64,000 nt of DNA from Gemmatimonadota bacterium (GTDB taxonomy: Bacteria > Gemmatimonadota > Gemmatimonadetes > Gemmatimonadales > Gemmatimonadaceae), in assembly GCA_016874035.1 (NCBI GenBank), contig VGVM01000001.1, positions 101,878-165,877 of the forward strand, read 5' to 3'. Shown piece by piece: positions 7,829 to 16,277 of the stretch. Positions within the stretch are counted from its first letter, which is position 1, and the number at the start of each line of letters is the position of its first letter. The position numbers were made by a program, and so were the translations under genes. Below the pieces are notes generated by a model. It was given only the letters and a program-made list of their open reading frames with translations. It made no database searches and was not told where the DNA came from.

Positions 7829-10800
7829 CTAACGGGCGATGACCTGCATGCCTGCGCCGGCGGGAATGGCGATCGGGCCGCCGCCTCCCCCGAACGGATT
7901 GCCGCCTGCCCCTGCGGTCCCGGAGCGGATGGACGAAAGAAACCGTGGGTCGAGGTAGCTCGTGACCAGCGCCGGCAGCTGGCGGCGTTGTGCGTCGGTC
8001 AGGAGCCCCTTCACCTTCGGCGCGAGATTCCTGAGCAGGTCAACCGTCGCCTCACGCCCCTTCTTGTACTGCGCGTACGCCGTGCCTTCATCGTAACGCT
8101 CTGGCAGTGCGGCGAGCGAACGCGCAACCGGAGTCCAGACCGAGTCAAGCCGGATCAGGTACCACCGGTTCAGCGTGGCCAGGCTATCGGCCTGCTTCGC
8201 GGTGAGCTTGAGCGTATCGGACTGGCGCAGCACCTGCGCGATCGGGTTCACCATGCCGCCGTTGGCGTAGATGGACTTGATCACGCCTTCCGGGAGCTTG
8301 TTGCCTTCGTTGCGGCGCCCGATGTTCATCTGCTGCGTGAGCGACTGCCGCTCCCGCGTCGGGCCGATGTCGAACCGGAACTGCGCCGTCGCCACCACGG
8401 GCGTGCGCGTGGCCGTCAGCAGCGGGCTGGCGGAGCCGAATCGCTGGTTCACTTCGTAGCGGAACCGATTGTTGACCGCATCGAAGCCGCGCACATACAG
8501 CAGGTTCTGGTCCGGGACAGCGGGCTGCCCCCAGCCGTGTTGGCGATCGCTGCCGTGCATCAGCATGTCGAGCGCGCCGATGGGATTCGACACCGAGAAC
8601 GACAGGATCGCGCGCTGCGGCATCCGGAACTTCACCGGGTTGAGCGAGATGCTCAGGTTCGCCTGCGAGGTCCATGGCCCCTGGCAACTGTTCCGGCGCG
8701 CGAGCCGGCCGGCCTGCTTGCGCAGGCAATCCTGCACGTAGCTGGGCGCGTCGTCGAGCAACTGTGCCATCGCGATGGAGAGCGTCGGGTCGCTCGAGAT
8801 CGAACCGTCATACACGAACGCACGGTCGTTGGCAGAGCCGTCGCCGTTCACATCCGACCCCACCATCGGCGTGAAGGGCGTGCCGGAACGGAATCCGCCG
8901 GTCCAGCCGACCCGCACGAGATCGAACGCATTGTAGAAGAGCGAATACTGCACCTGGTGCCGCGAATCGAAGTTCGAGCGCGCCCACTGGAAGTCAAGCG
9001 GGTTCCCGGCCGTATTGCCGCCGAAGCCGCGCGAGCGCTCGCGCACGTTCGTGTACACGTACGAGGCATTCCACGACAGCCGACTCGAGAACGTCAGCGG
9101 CGAGATCGTCGCGCGGAACTGGCGACTCTCCGAGCGAAGATCCGAGCGCGATTCGGTGACGCGGTTGTACGCCGTGGTCACCCGCGCATCGCGCGTGGCG
9201 ATCGCGCCGGTACGCGTGTCGATGCTCGACGGCTGCACGAACACGGGTCGCCCAGCCTCGCCGGCGAGCGAGAGCCGCTGCGTCGGGAGGAAGTTGGCGT
9301 CCACGGTGCCGGCCTGAGCGAGGTTCAGCGAGTACGTGACCTCGAAGTTGCCGTTGAATCGGTTGCCGAGGATCGCGCCGCTCCACTGCAGGTTCGAGCG
9401 GATGCTGCGGGGCGCGTTCCAGCGGTCATCGTACAGCGTGACGTTCGGCGCGCTGTTGGAGAACACCGAGCCCGTTGAACCATCCGCGCACGTTGACGGC
9501 GCGAGCGCGGTACCGTTCGCGTACGACGGCCAGTTCGGCGCGGGCACCGCGAGCCCCGTGCACACGATTTGCTGCAGGCCAGTTGGCAGGCCGGTGTTGT
9601 CCAGCGCGCCGCTGAGCGCCTGCGTGGCTGGGTTGCCCTGGAAGAGCCCGACCCCGCCGCGCACGGTCGCACGCGGACCGCGGAACGCGCCTTCAAACGC
9701 ACCGATCTGCGCCGCCGTGCCGTAGTTCCACGAGAAGCCCACGCGCGGGCTCAGGTAGATCCGGTTCGGGGCGACGTCGTTGCGGACGCCGATCGCCTGT
9801 TCGAGCGCGGTGTTCCGCTCAGGTCGGTCGCCATAGTAATTGCCATCGAGCCGAACGCCGTACTGGATCTGCAGGCGATTGGTCCTGCGGTACGAATCGC
9901 CGAGCGACACCGCGCCGATGAACTGCCCACCGTCGCGAATCCGCGGCTGCAGGGTCCGCCCATACGTGGCCGGCCGTCCGGCGTCGAGGTCCGCGAGCGA
10001 GAGGTAGCTGAACGTGCCGCGGCCGTTCAGCGCCTGGTCGAGGCCGTAGCGGTCGTAACGCAGCTCCGTTGAGAGTTTCACCCGGTGCTTATTGTCGAGC
10101 GAGAACCACGAAAGCAGGTTGGTGAACGCGAACGCGCCGTTGGTGGTCGCGTTGTCGAGCGCCGCGTTGCCGCCGAACGCAACGGACTTCACGCCATTGG
10201 TGCCGTCCGGGAAGGTCGAGTTGATGCGAACCGAGCCGCCCGGGAGCAACAGGTACGGGTCGGTGGCCGCACGCGACGACGTAAGCCCGATCGTGCTCTC
10301 CGTGAGCACCCCTGACTCGAAATAAAAGGAGTGCCGCAGCTGGCTGCCGGCGTTCCAGGTGAACCGGTCGCCGCTGTGCGCGGGCATCTCCGCCGTGAGA
10401 TTGCCGATCGGCGACTGCCGGTTCCAAGACGCGTTGACCGCCACGCTGTAGGCCGACCCGGCGCGGGACGATGGCGGCGAGAAATCGAAGGACCCGAGCA
10501 CGGAGCCTTGATCGCCGACGCGATCGGACGGTGCGCGCCCGATGACCGCCGGGACGCCCAGACGCTGCAGGATCGCCAGCAGCCGCGTGACGGAATCAGC
10601 CGCGATGCCGCTGGTCTGCAGGCCGCGCGCCGACGTGTTGAGCAGCGATTGCAGGTCGTTCGAACGTCGGCCGAGCTGGTACGCCATGTTGTAGAACGCC
10701 TTGTTGTACCGGATCGGCCCGGACACCCGCCCGCTCAGCGACGTGTTCGAATACTCGTTGCCCAGTTCCTGTGCGGCGGCGTCGGTCCACTGCAGCTGCG

Positions 10801-11578
10801 GTGCGTCGAGGTTCAGGCTGTTGGTGCGGAGGATGAAGTTCGTTCCGCTCTGCGTGCGCAGGTTGAAGTTCGCGCCGCTGAACCCACCGCGAGATACGTC
10901 GTAGGGCGATGTGGTCAGCGCGCCGCCCACGGCGGCGTCGCGCGGGATGTCGGCCCCGCCGAAGTTCTGCCCGTTTAGCGTGGTCGAGTTCTGGCTCGGG
11001 TCGAGCCCCAGGACCGAGAATCCGGACGGGTCGCCGTCGGCACCGGGAACAAGCAGCACGCCCGGCACGGAGGCCGCCATGGCCGCGATTTCCCCCTGCT
11101 GTGCGGCGGTAAGCGCCGATGTGTTGACCGCGCGTTCGGTGCCGCTGATGTCGGCCTGGGCCTGGTTCCGGTCAGGGCGGACGCGGTCGCCCTGCACGCG
11201 CACGGCGCCGAGCGAGGTCGCCGTCCGCTGCATCTCGGCGTCCGCAATCAGGATGTCCTCGTCCGCGATTCGCTTGATCTCATAGCGGCGCGGCGCGTAC
11301 CCGATCGCATTGAACGTCACGAAATAGTCGCCGTCGCCGCCGGGGAACGTCACCGTGTAGCGTCCATTGGCATCCGAGCGCGCCTGGCGGCTCACCGCGC
11401 CCGAAAGCGTGGTCACCGTGACTTGGGCGCCTTCGAGCGGCTGTCGTTCCGGGCCTGTCACGCGCCCGCGGATGACGTCAACGGTCTGGCCCCCTGCGCT
11501 GGAAGCGGTCGCGGTGAGCGCCACGGCGAGGGCGAAAGCCGAGCAGAGGCGGAAGGGCCAGGGAAACCGATTGATCAC
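7829..11578 (-). CDS. TonB-dependent receptor with N-terminal carboxypeptidase-regulatory-like domain
   Basis: IRGRVTGPERQPLEGAQVTVTTLSGAVSRQARSDANGRYTVTFPGG; plug and long beta-barrel; GTG start at 11578 with signal peptide. Confidence 0.88.
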   Translation of the reverse strand: MINRFPWPFRLCSAFALAVALTATASSAGGQTVDVIRGRVTGPERQPLEGAQVTVTTLSGAVSRQARSDANGRYTVTFPGGDGDYFVTFNAIGYAPRRYEIKRIADEDILIADAEMQRTATSLGAVRVQGDRVRPDRNQAQADISGTERAVNTSALTAAQQGEIAAMAASVPGVLLVPGADGDPSGFSVLGLDPSQNSTTLNGQNFGGADIPRDAAVGGALTTSPYDVSRGGFSGANFNLRTQSGTNFILRTNSLNLDAPQLQWTDAAAQELGNEYSNTSLSGRVSGPIRYNKAFYNMAYQLGRRSNDLQSLLNTSARGLQTSGIAADSVTRLLAILQRLGVPAVIGRAPSDRVGDQGSVLGSFDFSPPSSRAGSAYSVAVNASWNRQSPIGNLTAEMPAHSGDRFTWNAGSQLRHSFYFESGVLTESTIGLTSSRAATDPYLLLPGGSVRINSTFPDGTNGVKSVAFGGNAALDNATTNGAFAFTNLLSWFSLDNKHRVKLSTELRYDRYGLDQALNGRGTFSYLSLADLDAGRPATYGRTLQPRIRDGGQFIGAVSLGDSYRRTNRLQIQYGVRLDGNYYGDRPERNTALEQAIGVRNDVAPNRIYLSPRVGFSWNYGTAAQIGAFEGAFRGPRATVRGGVGLFQGNPATQALSGALDNTGLPTGLQQIVCTGLAVPAPNWPSYANGTALAPSTCADGSTGSVFSNSAPNVTLYDDRWNAPRSIRSNLQWSGAILGNRFNGNFEVTYSLNLAQAGTVDANFLPTQRLSLAGEAGRPVFVQPSSIDTRTGAIATRDARVTTAYNRVTESRSDLRSESRQFRATISPLTFSSRLSWNASYVYTNVRERSRGFGGNTAGNPLDFQWARSNFDSRHQVQYSLFYNAFDLVRVGWTGGFRSGTPFTPMVGSDVNGDGSANDRAFVYDGSISSDPTLSIAMAQLLDDAPSYVQDCLRKQAGRLARRNSCQGPWTSQANLSISLNPVKFRMPQRAILSFSVSNPIGALDMLMHGSDRQHGWGQPAVPDQNLLYVRGFDAVNNRFRYEVNQRFGSASPLLTATRTPVVATAQFRFDIGPTRERQSLTQQMNIGRRNEGNKLPEGVIKSIYANGGMVNPIAQVLRQSDTLKLTAKQADSLATLNRWYLIRLDSVWTPVARSLAALPERYDEGTAYAQYKKGREATVDLLRNLAPKVKGLLTDAQRRQLPALVTSYLDPRFLSSIRSGTAGAGGNPFGGGGGPIAIPAGAGMQVIAR

Positions 11579-11758
11579 AGGTGAGGTCGGGCGGAAAGGA
11601 GCGCAGCGGCCAGCGGTGACGCCGGCGCTGGGATGGGCGGGTCGCGAAAAAGGCGCGATCCCACCGATTAGAACGAGCATAGGCCCCTAAAGGTTGCCGT
11701 TTTCACCGAATTGACATCTCGCGCCGACCCGGCGCCCACTTCGGCGCTCAAATGGGGC

Positions 11759-13087
11759 CTACACCCCGCTCGCCATGTAGCGCTTGATCGCCGCCACGGT
11801 GCGCTCGGCGTCGGCCATCGTGTTGTAGAAATGCGGGGAGAGCCGCAGCCCGGGACGATCCTGGGCGTTGGCGCGACCGGTGACCACGATCTTGTCGTTC
11901 TGCGCCAGCGCGGTCACCAGCCGGCGCGGGTCGAGCGAGCCTGGCTGGAAGATCACGATCGCGGCGCGTTGGGTGGCATCGGTCGAGGTCCACATCCTGA
12001 CGCCGTCCAGCTTGCCCAGCTCGGTGACGAAGTACGTCGCGAGCGCACGAGAGCGCTTTTCGATCTCAGCGCGACCGATGCCGCCCTGGAACTTGAGGGC
12101 CTCGCTGACGGCGGCGATTGAAGCATCGTCGCGCTGGCCTTCGGCCTCGAACCGCCGTGAGATTCCCACGGCGCCGGCGTACAGCCCGACGATGGTCGGG
12201 TGAATGCGCTCGTGGACGGCCTTGTTGACGTACAACAAGCCCTTTTCCTTGGGACCGCAGGGCCACTTGTGCATCGAGCCCGTATAGAAATCGGGCTGCA
12301 TCGCACCCAGGTCGAGATCGAGCACGCCAAAGGCCTGGGCGCCGTCCACCAGCGACATCACGCCGCGCTGGCGCGCCATGGCGCAGAGCTCGGCGGCCGG
12401 CAGCAGGTCGCCCGAGTTGGAGCTGATGTGCGAGATCGCGAGTACCCGGGTCCGCGGAGTGATCGCCTTGGCAAAGAGGTCCACGTAGCCCGCGGTGCCG
12501 GGATGACCCTGCGGCACGGGCACGGTCACGACGGTGAAGCCGAACCGGCTGGCCTTCGTACTCCACGCCGCGAGGTTGCTCGGGTGGTTGTCCGCCCAGA
12601 CGATGACCTCATCGCCGGCGCCAAGCTGCAGCCCCGACGAGACGAAGTTGTTGCCCTCGGTCGTGTTCCGGACGATGACGATTTCCTCGGGCGTCACGCG
12701 CAGTGCGGCGGCGAGCAGCGTGCGCGCTTCCTCGCGGCCCTTCATGAGCTCCGAGCGAGCGTCCGCGCTGGGGCTGGCCTCGTAGCGGCGCATGTTGCGC
12801 TCGTGGGCCTCGAGGGACGGGAGCGAAACGGGGCAGAGATTCGCCGCGTTGAGAAACCCGACATCCTTGGGCACGAGGAACCGGGCTCGCACGGATTCCC
12901 AGAACTTCTCGTCGGGCGCCTGCGGAGTCGGTGGGAGCGGAGCGCTGGTGAACCCGAAGGCATCGAGTGTCGAACCGTCCGCGAATGCGCGGTCCGTGAG
13001 CAATGCGGATGCGCCACCGATCGAAAGAAGGCGCGCGAAGTCGCGGCGGGAGACGGATCGGTCGGTCGGCTGGTTCGGATCGGCCAC
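11759..13087 (-). CDS. Tat-type class V aminotransferase
   Basis: GTG 13087; RSVSRRDFARLLSIGGASALL; FLNAANLCPVSLPS, VDGAQAFGVLDLD, YTGSMHKWPCGPKEKGLLYV. Confidence 0.87.
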   Translation of the reverse strand: MADPNQPTDRSVSRRDFARLLSIGGASALLTDRAFADGSTLDAFGFTSAPLPPTPQAPDEKFWESVRARFLVPKDVGFLNAANLCPVSLPSLEAHERNMRRYEASPSADARSELMKGREEARTLLAAALRVTPEEIVIVRNTTEGNNFVSSGLQLGAGDEVIVWADNHPSNLAAWSTKASRFGFTVVTVPVPQGHPGTAGYVDLFAKAITPRTRVLAISHISSNSGDLLPAAELCAMARQRGVMSLVDGAQAFGVLDLDLGAMQPDFYTGSMHKWPCGPKEKGLLYVNKAVHERIHPTIVGLYAGAVGISRRFEAEGQRDDASIAAVSEALKFQGGIGRAEIEKRSRALATYFVTELGKLDGVRMWTSTDATQRAAIVIFQPGSLDPRRLVTALAQNDKIVVTGRANAQDRPGLRLSPHFYNTMADAERTVAAIKRYMASGV

Positions 13088-13229
13088 GGGCTGCTCCAAG
13101 TGGGGAAACCGGCTCCATGAACCTACCCTCGGCCCCCGATCACGCGCCATATTCTTCCGGGCGCGCCGTACGGCGCTCGGCTCGGCTTCTCAGCGTACAC
13201 ACCGTTCACCACCTCAGCCCGGGTTATTC

Positions 13230-13670
13230 ATGCGGACCGTCGGTCGGATTCTCACCCTTGCAGCCGTCGTTGCGCTGGCAGCGCCTGCACTCGAAGCGCA
13301 GGGTCGTCAGGTTGTCATCCCGCAGGGCGGACGCGGCAGCGCGACGCTCTCGCCAGGCATCAAGGCCGGGAACATCGTGTTCGCCAGCGGCCAGCTCCCC
13401 GCGCGCGGCGATTCGACGATCGAAGCGCAGACAACGAGCACGCTGAACAACATCAAGGCCGTATTTGAGGCCGCTGGCACCTCGATGGACAATGCGGTCG
13501 CCTGCACCGTGTACCTGCTCAATGTCGCTGACTTCCAGGGCATGAACTCGGCGTACACCAAGTTCTGGTCGCCGGAGAAGCCGCCGCCGTCCCGCACGAC
13601 GGTCGTGATCTCGGCGCTCGTCGTGCCGAGCGCGAAGCTGGAGATCACTTGCTTTGCGGCGATGCCATAG
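13230..13670 (+). CDS. RidA/YjgF-family protein with signal peptide
   Basis: MRTVGRILTLAAVVALAAPALEAQ + SPGIKAGNIVFASGQLP...TSTLNNIKAVFEAAGTSMDNAVACTVYL; ATG at 13230 within the longer listed ORF. Confidence 0.88.
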   Translation: MRTVGRILTLAAVVALAAPALEAQGRQVVIPQGGRGSATLSPGIKAGNIVFASGQLPARGDSTIEAQTTSTLNNIKAVFEAAGTSMDNAVACTVYLLNVADFQGMNSAYTKFWSPEKPPPSRTTVVISALVVPSAKLEITCFAAMP

Positions 13671-13680
13671 GAGAGCAGGC

Positions 13681-13820
13681 AATAGGTAGTAGGTAGTAGG
13701 TAGTAGGTATTAGGTAGTAGGTAATAGTCGGAGGAACGAAGAGCGCCCCGGGCCGTCAGGCTCCGGGGCGCTCTCGTTTTTCGCCACCCAATCCCTACTA
13801 TCTACTACCTACTATCTACT
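13681..13820. repeat. Heptanucleotide (AGTAGGT)n arrays in inverted orientation on both sides of a terminator
   Basis: Left: AATAGGT AGTAGGT x3 ATTAGGT AGTAGGT AATAGTC (13681-13729); right: CTACTA TCTACTA CCTACTA TCTACTA (13795-13820). Confidence 0.9.
13741..13781. terminator. Rho-independent terminator between convergent genes
   Basis: GAGCGCCCCGG-GCCGTCAGGCT-CCGGGGCGCTC then TCGTTTTT. Confidence 0.85.
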
Positions 13821-13838
13821 ATAGGGCCGAGTCCCTCC

Positions 13839-14825
13839 CTACTTTCGGATCAGGATCCCGCCACCGAAAGGATTCGTGCCGACCTTGTGGCGTGCGACGA
13901 CCGACCGGGTCTCGGTGTCTATCACGATCACTTCGCCGGTGCCGACGTTCATCGCATAGAGCTTCGAGCCGTCGGGCGAGAACACGGGAAACGCCGACGG
14001 CCCGGCGCCGATTTTGATCGTCGCGGCCACCTGACGCGTGCGGGCGTCGATGAGCGCCACGTCCTCCGTCCCGCCGTGCGTGGACGCGGCCCAGCGACCA
14101 TCGGGCGACACCGCCATCCGCCCGGCGCCCTTGCCCAGGTCCTTCAACGTCTCCACGACGCTGTCACGCTTGCTGTCGATCACGGCCACCGACCCGTCGC
14201 GGTCGCAGTGGATCCAGACGTCGCCGTTCGGCGCGAAGCCCACGCCGACCGGCCCGCCGGGAACCGTGATGATCTTCGTGATGGCGTCGGTCTTCGTGTC
14301 GATCACCAGCACGCGATTGTCGTCGCGCATCGGGTAGTAGAGCTTGTCGGTCACGGGCTGGATGGCGAGGAAGTGCCCTCCGCGCAGCACCACGTCGATC
14401 TTCTTCACGACTTTCCTTGACTTCGTATCAATGACCACGATGCCGGGGACGTCGGCGTTCTCCAGCCCGACGTAGAGCCTGCTGCCGTCCGCCGTCAGCG
14501 CGCTGCCGTGCGGCGACGCGGAGCCGTTCCGCGCCGACGACGTGAAGAAGGGCGACTCGATCTTCGCGAGCTGCGTGAATCCGCGCGTCTCCAGGACCAC
14601 GACGTGCGGGCCGTTGGGAACAGCCACGTAGAACGTCTTTCCATCGGGTGACGGAACTCCCTCGTGCGGCTGCTCCAGGGCCTTGAATTGATTGAGAATC
14701 CTGCCCGACACCGGGTCCAGCTCGTACACCGTGTGGTCGTTGTGGCTGAGCGCAACGATGGTGTGGGCCTGCGCGCCGGCTGTCGTGGCGGCAGCGAGGG
14801 AGAGGGCGAGCGCGGCGAGACGCAT
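13839..14825 (-). CDS. Exported YVTN/YncE-like beta-propeller protein
   Basis: ATG 14825 (MRLAALALSLAAATTAGAQ); repeated VIDTK(S/T)...V/IT...DGS...VYV units. Confidence 0.85.
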   Translation of the reverse strand: MRLAALALSLAAATTAGAQAHTIVALSHNDHTVYELDPVSGRILNQFKALEQPHEGVPSPDGKTFYVAVPNGPHVVVLETRGFTQLAKIESPFFTSSARNGSASPHGSALTADGSRLYVGLENADVPGIVVIDTKSRKVVKKIDVVLRGGHFLAIQPVTDKLYYPMRDDNRVLVIDTKTDAITKIITVPGGPVGVGFAPNGDVWIHCDRDGSVAVIDSKRDSVVETLKDLGKGAGRMAVSPDGRWAASTHGGTEDVALIDARTRQVAATIKIGAGPSAFPVFSPDGSKLYAMNVGTGEVIVIDTETRSVVARHKVGTNPFGGGILIRK

Positions 14826-14857
14826 GGGCGGCCTGTGGGGGAAATCCAGGGGCCTTC

Positions 14858-16234
14858 CTACGGATTCCGGTCCGTGCAGGCTTCGGTGCGCCCGGCGGGC
14901 GCCGGCCACTCGGGGTTGTTCGTTTCCGTCTGCGACGGGACCAGCACGACGTCGCTTCCGTACACCCCGCCCTTGAAGTACGCGCCGGTAGGGAACACGC
15001 TGTTCGCGGCCCGGCCGTACTGGCGAACCAGCCGCCGCAAGTCTCCCAGCCGGTGCGCCGTGAAGTACATCCAGAACGCACGCTCGCGGAACAGCATGTC
15101 CACGCGGGCGACGGCCGTACCTGGGTCCACGAGCGGCGCGAGCCCCGTCACGGTCGTGCGCGCCGCGTTCAGCGTTGCCAGGAAGTTCGCGATGTCGCCC
15201 AGCTTCAGGAAGTTCTCGGCTTCGATCATCCGGGCCTCGATGCCGGTGGCTACCGGCGTCGGCGAGTTCCCGGCCGGGTACTGCGAAAAGAGGGGCGTGA
15301 GGGTACCGTCCTGCCCCGCTCCAAGCCTGGTCCCGTCGACTCTCACGCGCGGGTCCTTGCTGCTGACGAAGTCGAGTCCGTTACCGCCCTCCCGGTCCGC
15401 GGCGCCGAAGTTCTTCGTGTCCGACATCCAGTCGAACACGCCGTTCCTCGTCGTGCTGAGGGCGTACTCGGCGTTGAGTACGAAGGAGGTTGGCACCGCG
15501 AGAGACCCGGCGCCGTCACCCCCGGCCGCAACGACCGCCGCCGCCCGGTCATACTGATTGATGTCGACATACATGCGGCCCTTGCCCACGCGCGCGGCGT
15601 TCCGGAATGGCTGGTCCGCGGCCGACGTCGAGAGGATCCCCAGCGCGGAGTCGAATGCCGCCAGTGATCGCGCGTAAAGCTGCGCCGTGCTGAGCACCGT
15701 GGTGCTCGGATTCTCGTCGGTGAACTTGGAGACGGGAACACCGTTGCAGTACGTCTCCGCCATCATCACGTAGATCAAACCCTGCAGCACATACAGCTGC
15801 CCCACTTGCGTCGCCTTCGCGGAAGCCGGGGTCGGGGGGTATGCGTTCAACCCGCGAACGGCACGCACGCTGCCGTTGAGCGCGCTGCCGAACGGTGACC
15901 ATGGAGAGGTGGCCGGGAACTGGGTGTTGTTGAGCGATCGCCGGTCGAGGTGTTCCGTGCCGTTGCGTGCCACGAAGGCCTCGTCACTGAGGATCGCGCT
16001 CGTCAGCACGAGGTTCACTCCCGCGTTCACGAAGTTGTTGAAGAGGCCGATGGCGGCGACGCGCTGGGCCTGGGCCCCCGCGGCCGAAGTCACCTTGTCG
16101 GTCGTGATGATGTCGGGCGTGTTCACCTCGAGCAACTCGGTCGTACTGCAGGCTGCCACGGCCAGCAGGGCGGCAGTGGCGAGCGATCGGCCGCGCCGAT
16201 CGCCTCTCCCGCGCCCGGAGTTTGAAATGGTCAT
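14858..16234 (-). CDS. SusD/RagB-like outer-membrane lipoprotein
   Basis: ATG 16234; lipobox LLAVAACSTTELLEVNTPDII; C-terminal RERAFWMYFTAHRLGDLRRLVRQYGR. Confidence 0.88.
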   Translation of the reverse strand: MTISNSGRGRGDRRGRSLATAALLAVAACSTTELLEVNTPDIITTDKVTSAAGAQAQRVAAIGLFNNFVNAGVNLVLTSAILSDEAFVARNGTEHLDRRSLNNTQFPATSPWSPFGSALNGSVRAVRGLNAYPPTPASAKATQVGQLYVLQGLIYVMMAETYCNGVPVSKFTDENPSTTVLSTAQLYARSLAAFDSALGILSTSAADQPFRNAARVGKGRMYVDINQYDRAAAVVAAGGDGAGSLAVPTSFVLNAEYALSTTRNGVFDWMSDTKNFGAADREGGNGLDFVSSKDPRVRVDGTRLGAGQDGTLTPLFSQYPAGNSPTPVATGIEARMIEAENFLKLGDIANFLATLNAARTTVTGLAPLVDPGTAVARVDMLFRERAFWMYFTAHRLGDLRRLVRQYGRAANSVFPTGAYFKGGVYGSDVVLVPSQTETNNPEWPAPAGRTEACTDRNP

Positions 16235-16277
16235 CTTGGGATCCGCTCGTATCGGAAGTTGGGGGGATGGTCGCGTG

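Noticed and set aside
13681-13820. CRISPR-like array
   Set aside because: Units are contiguous 7-mers without spacers; not CRISPR.
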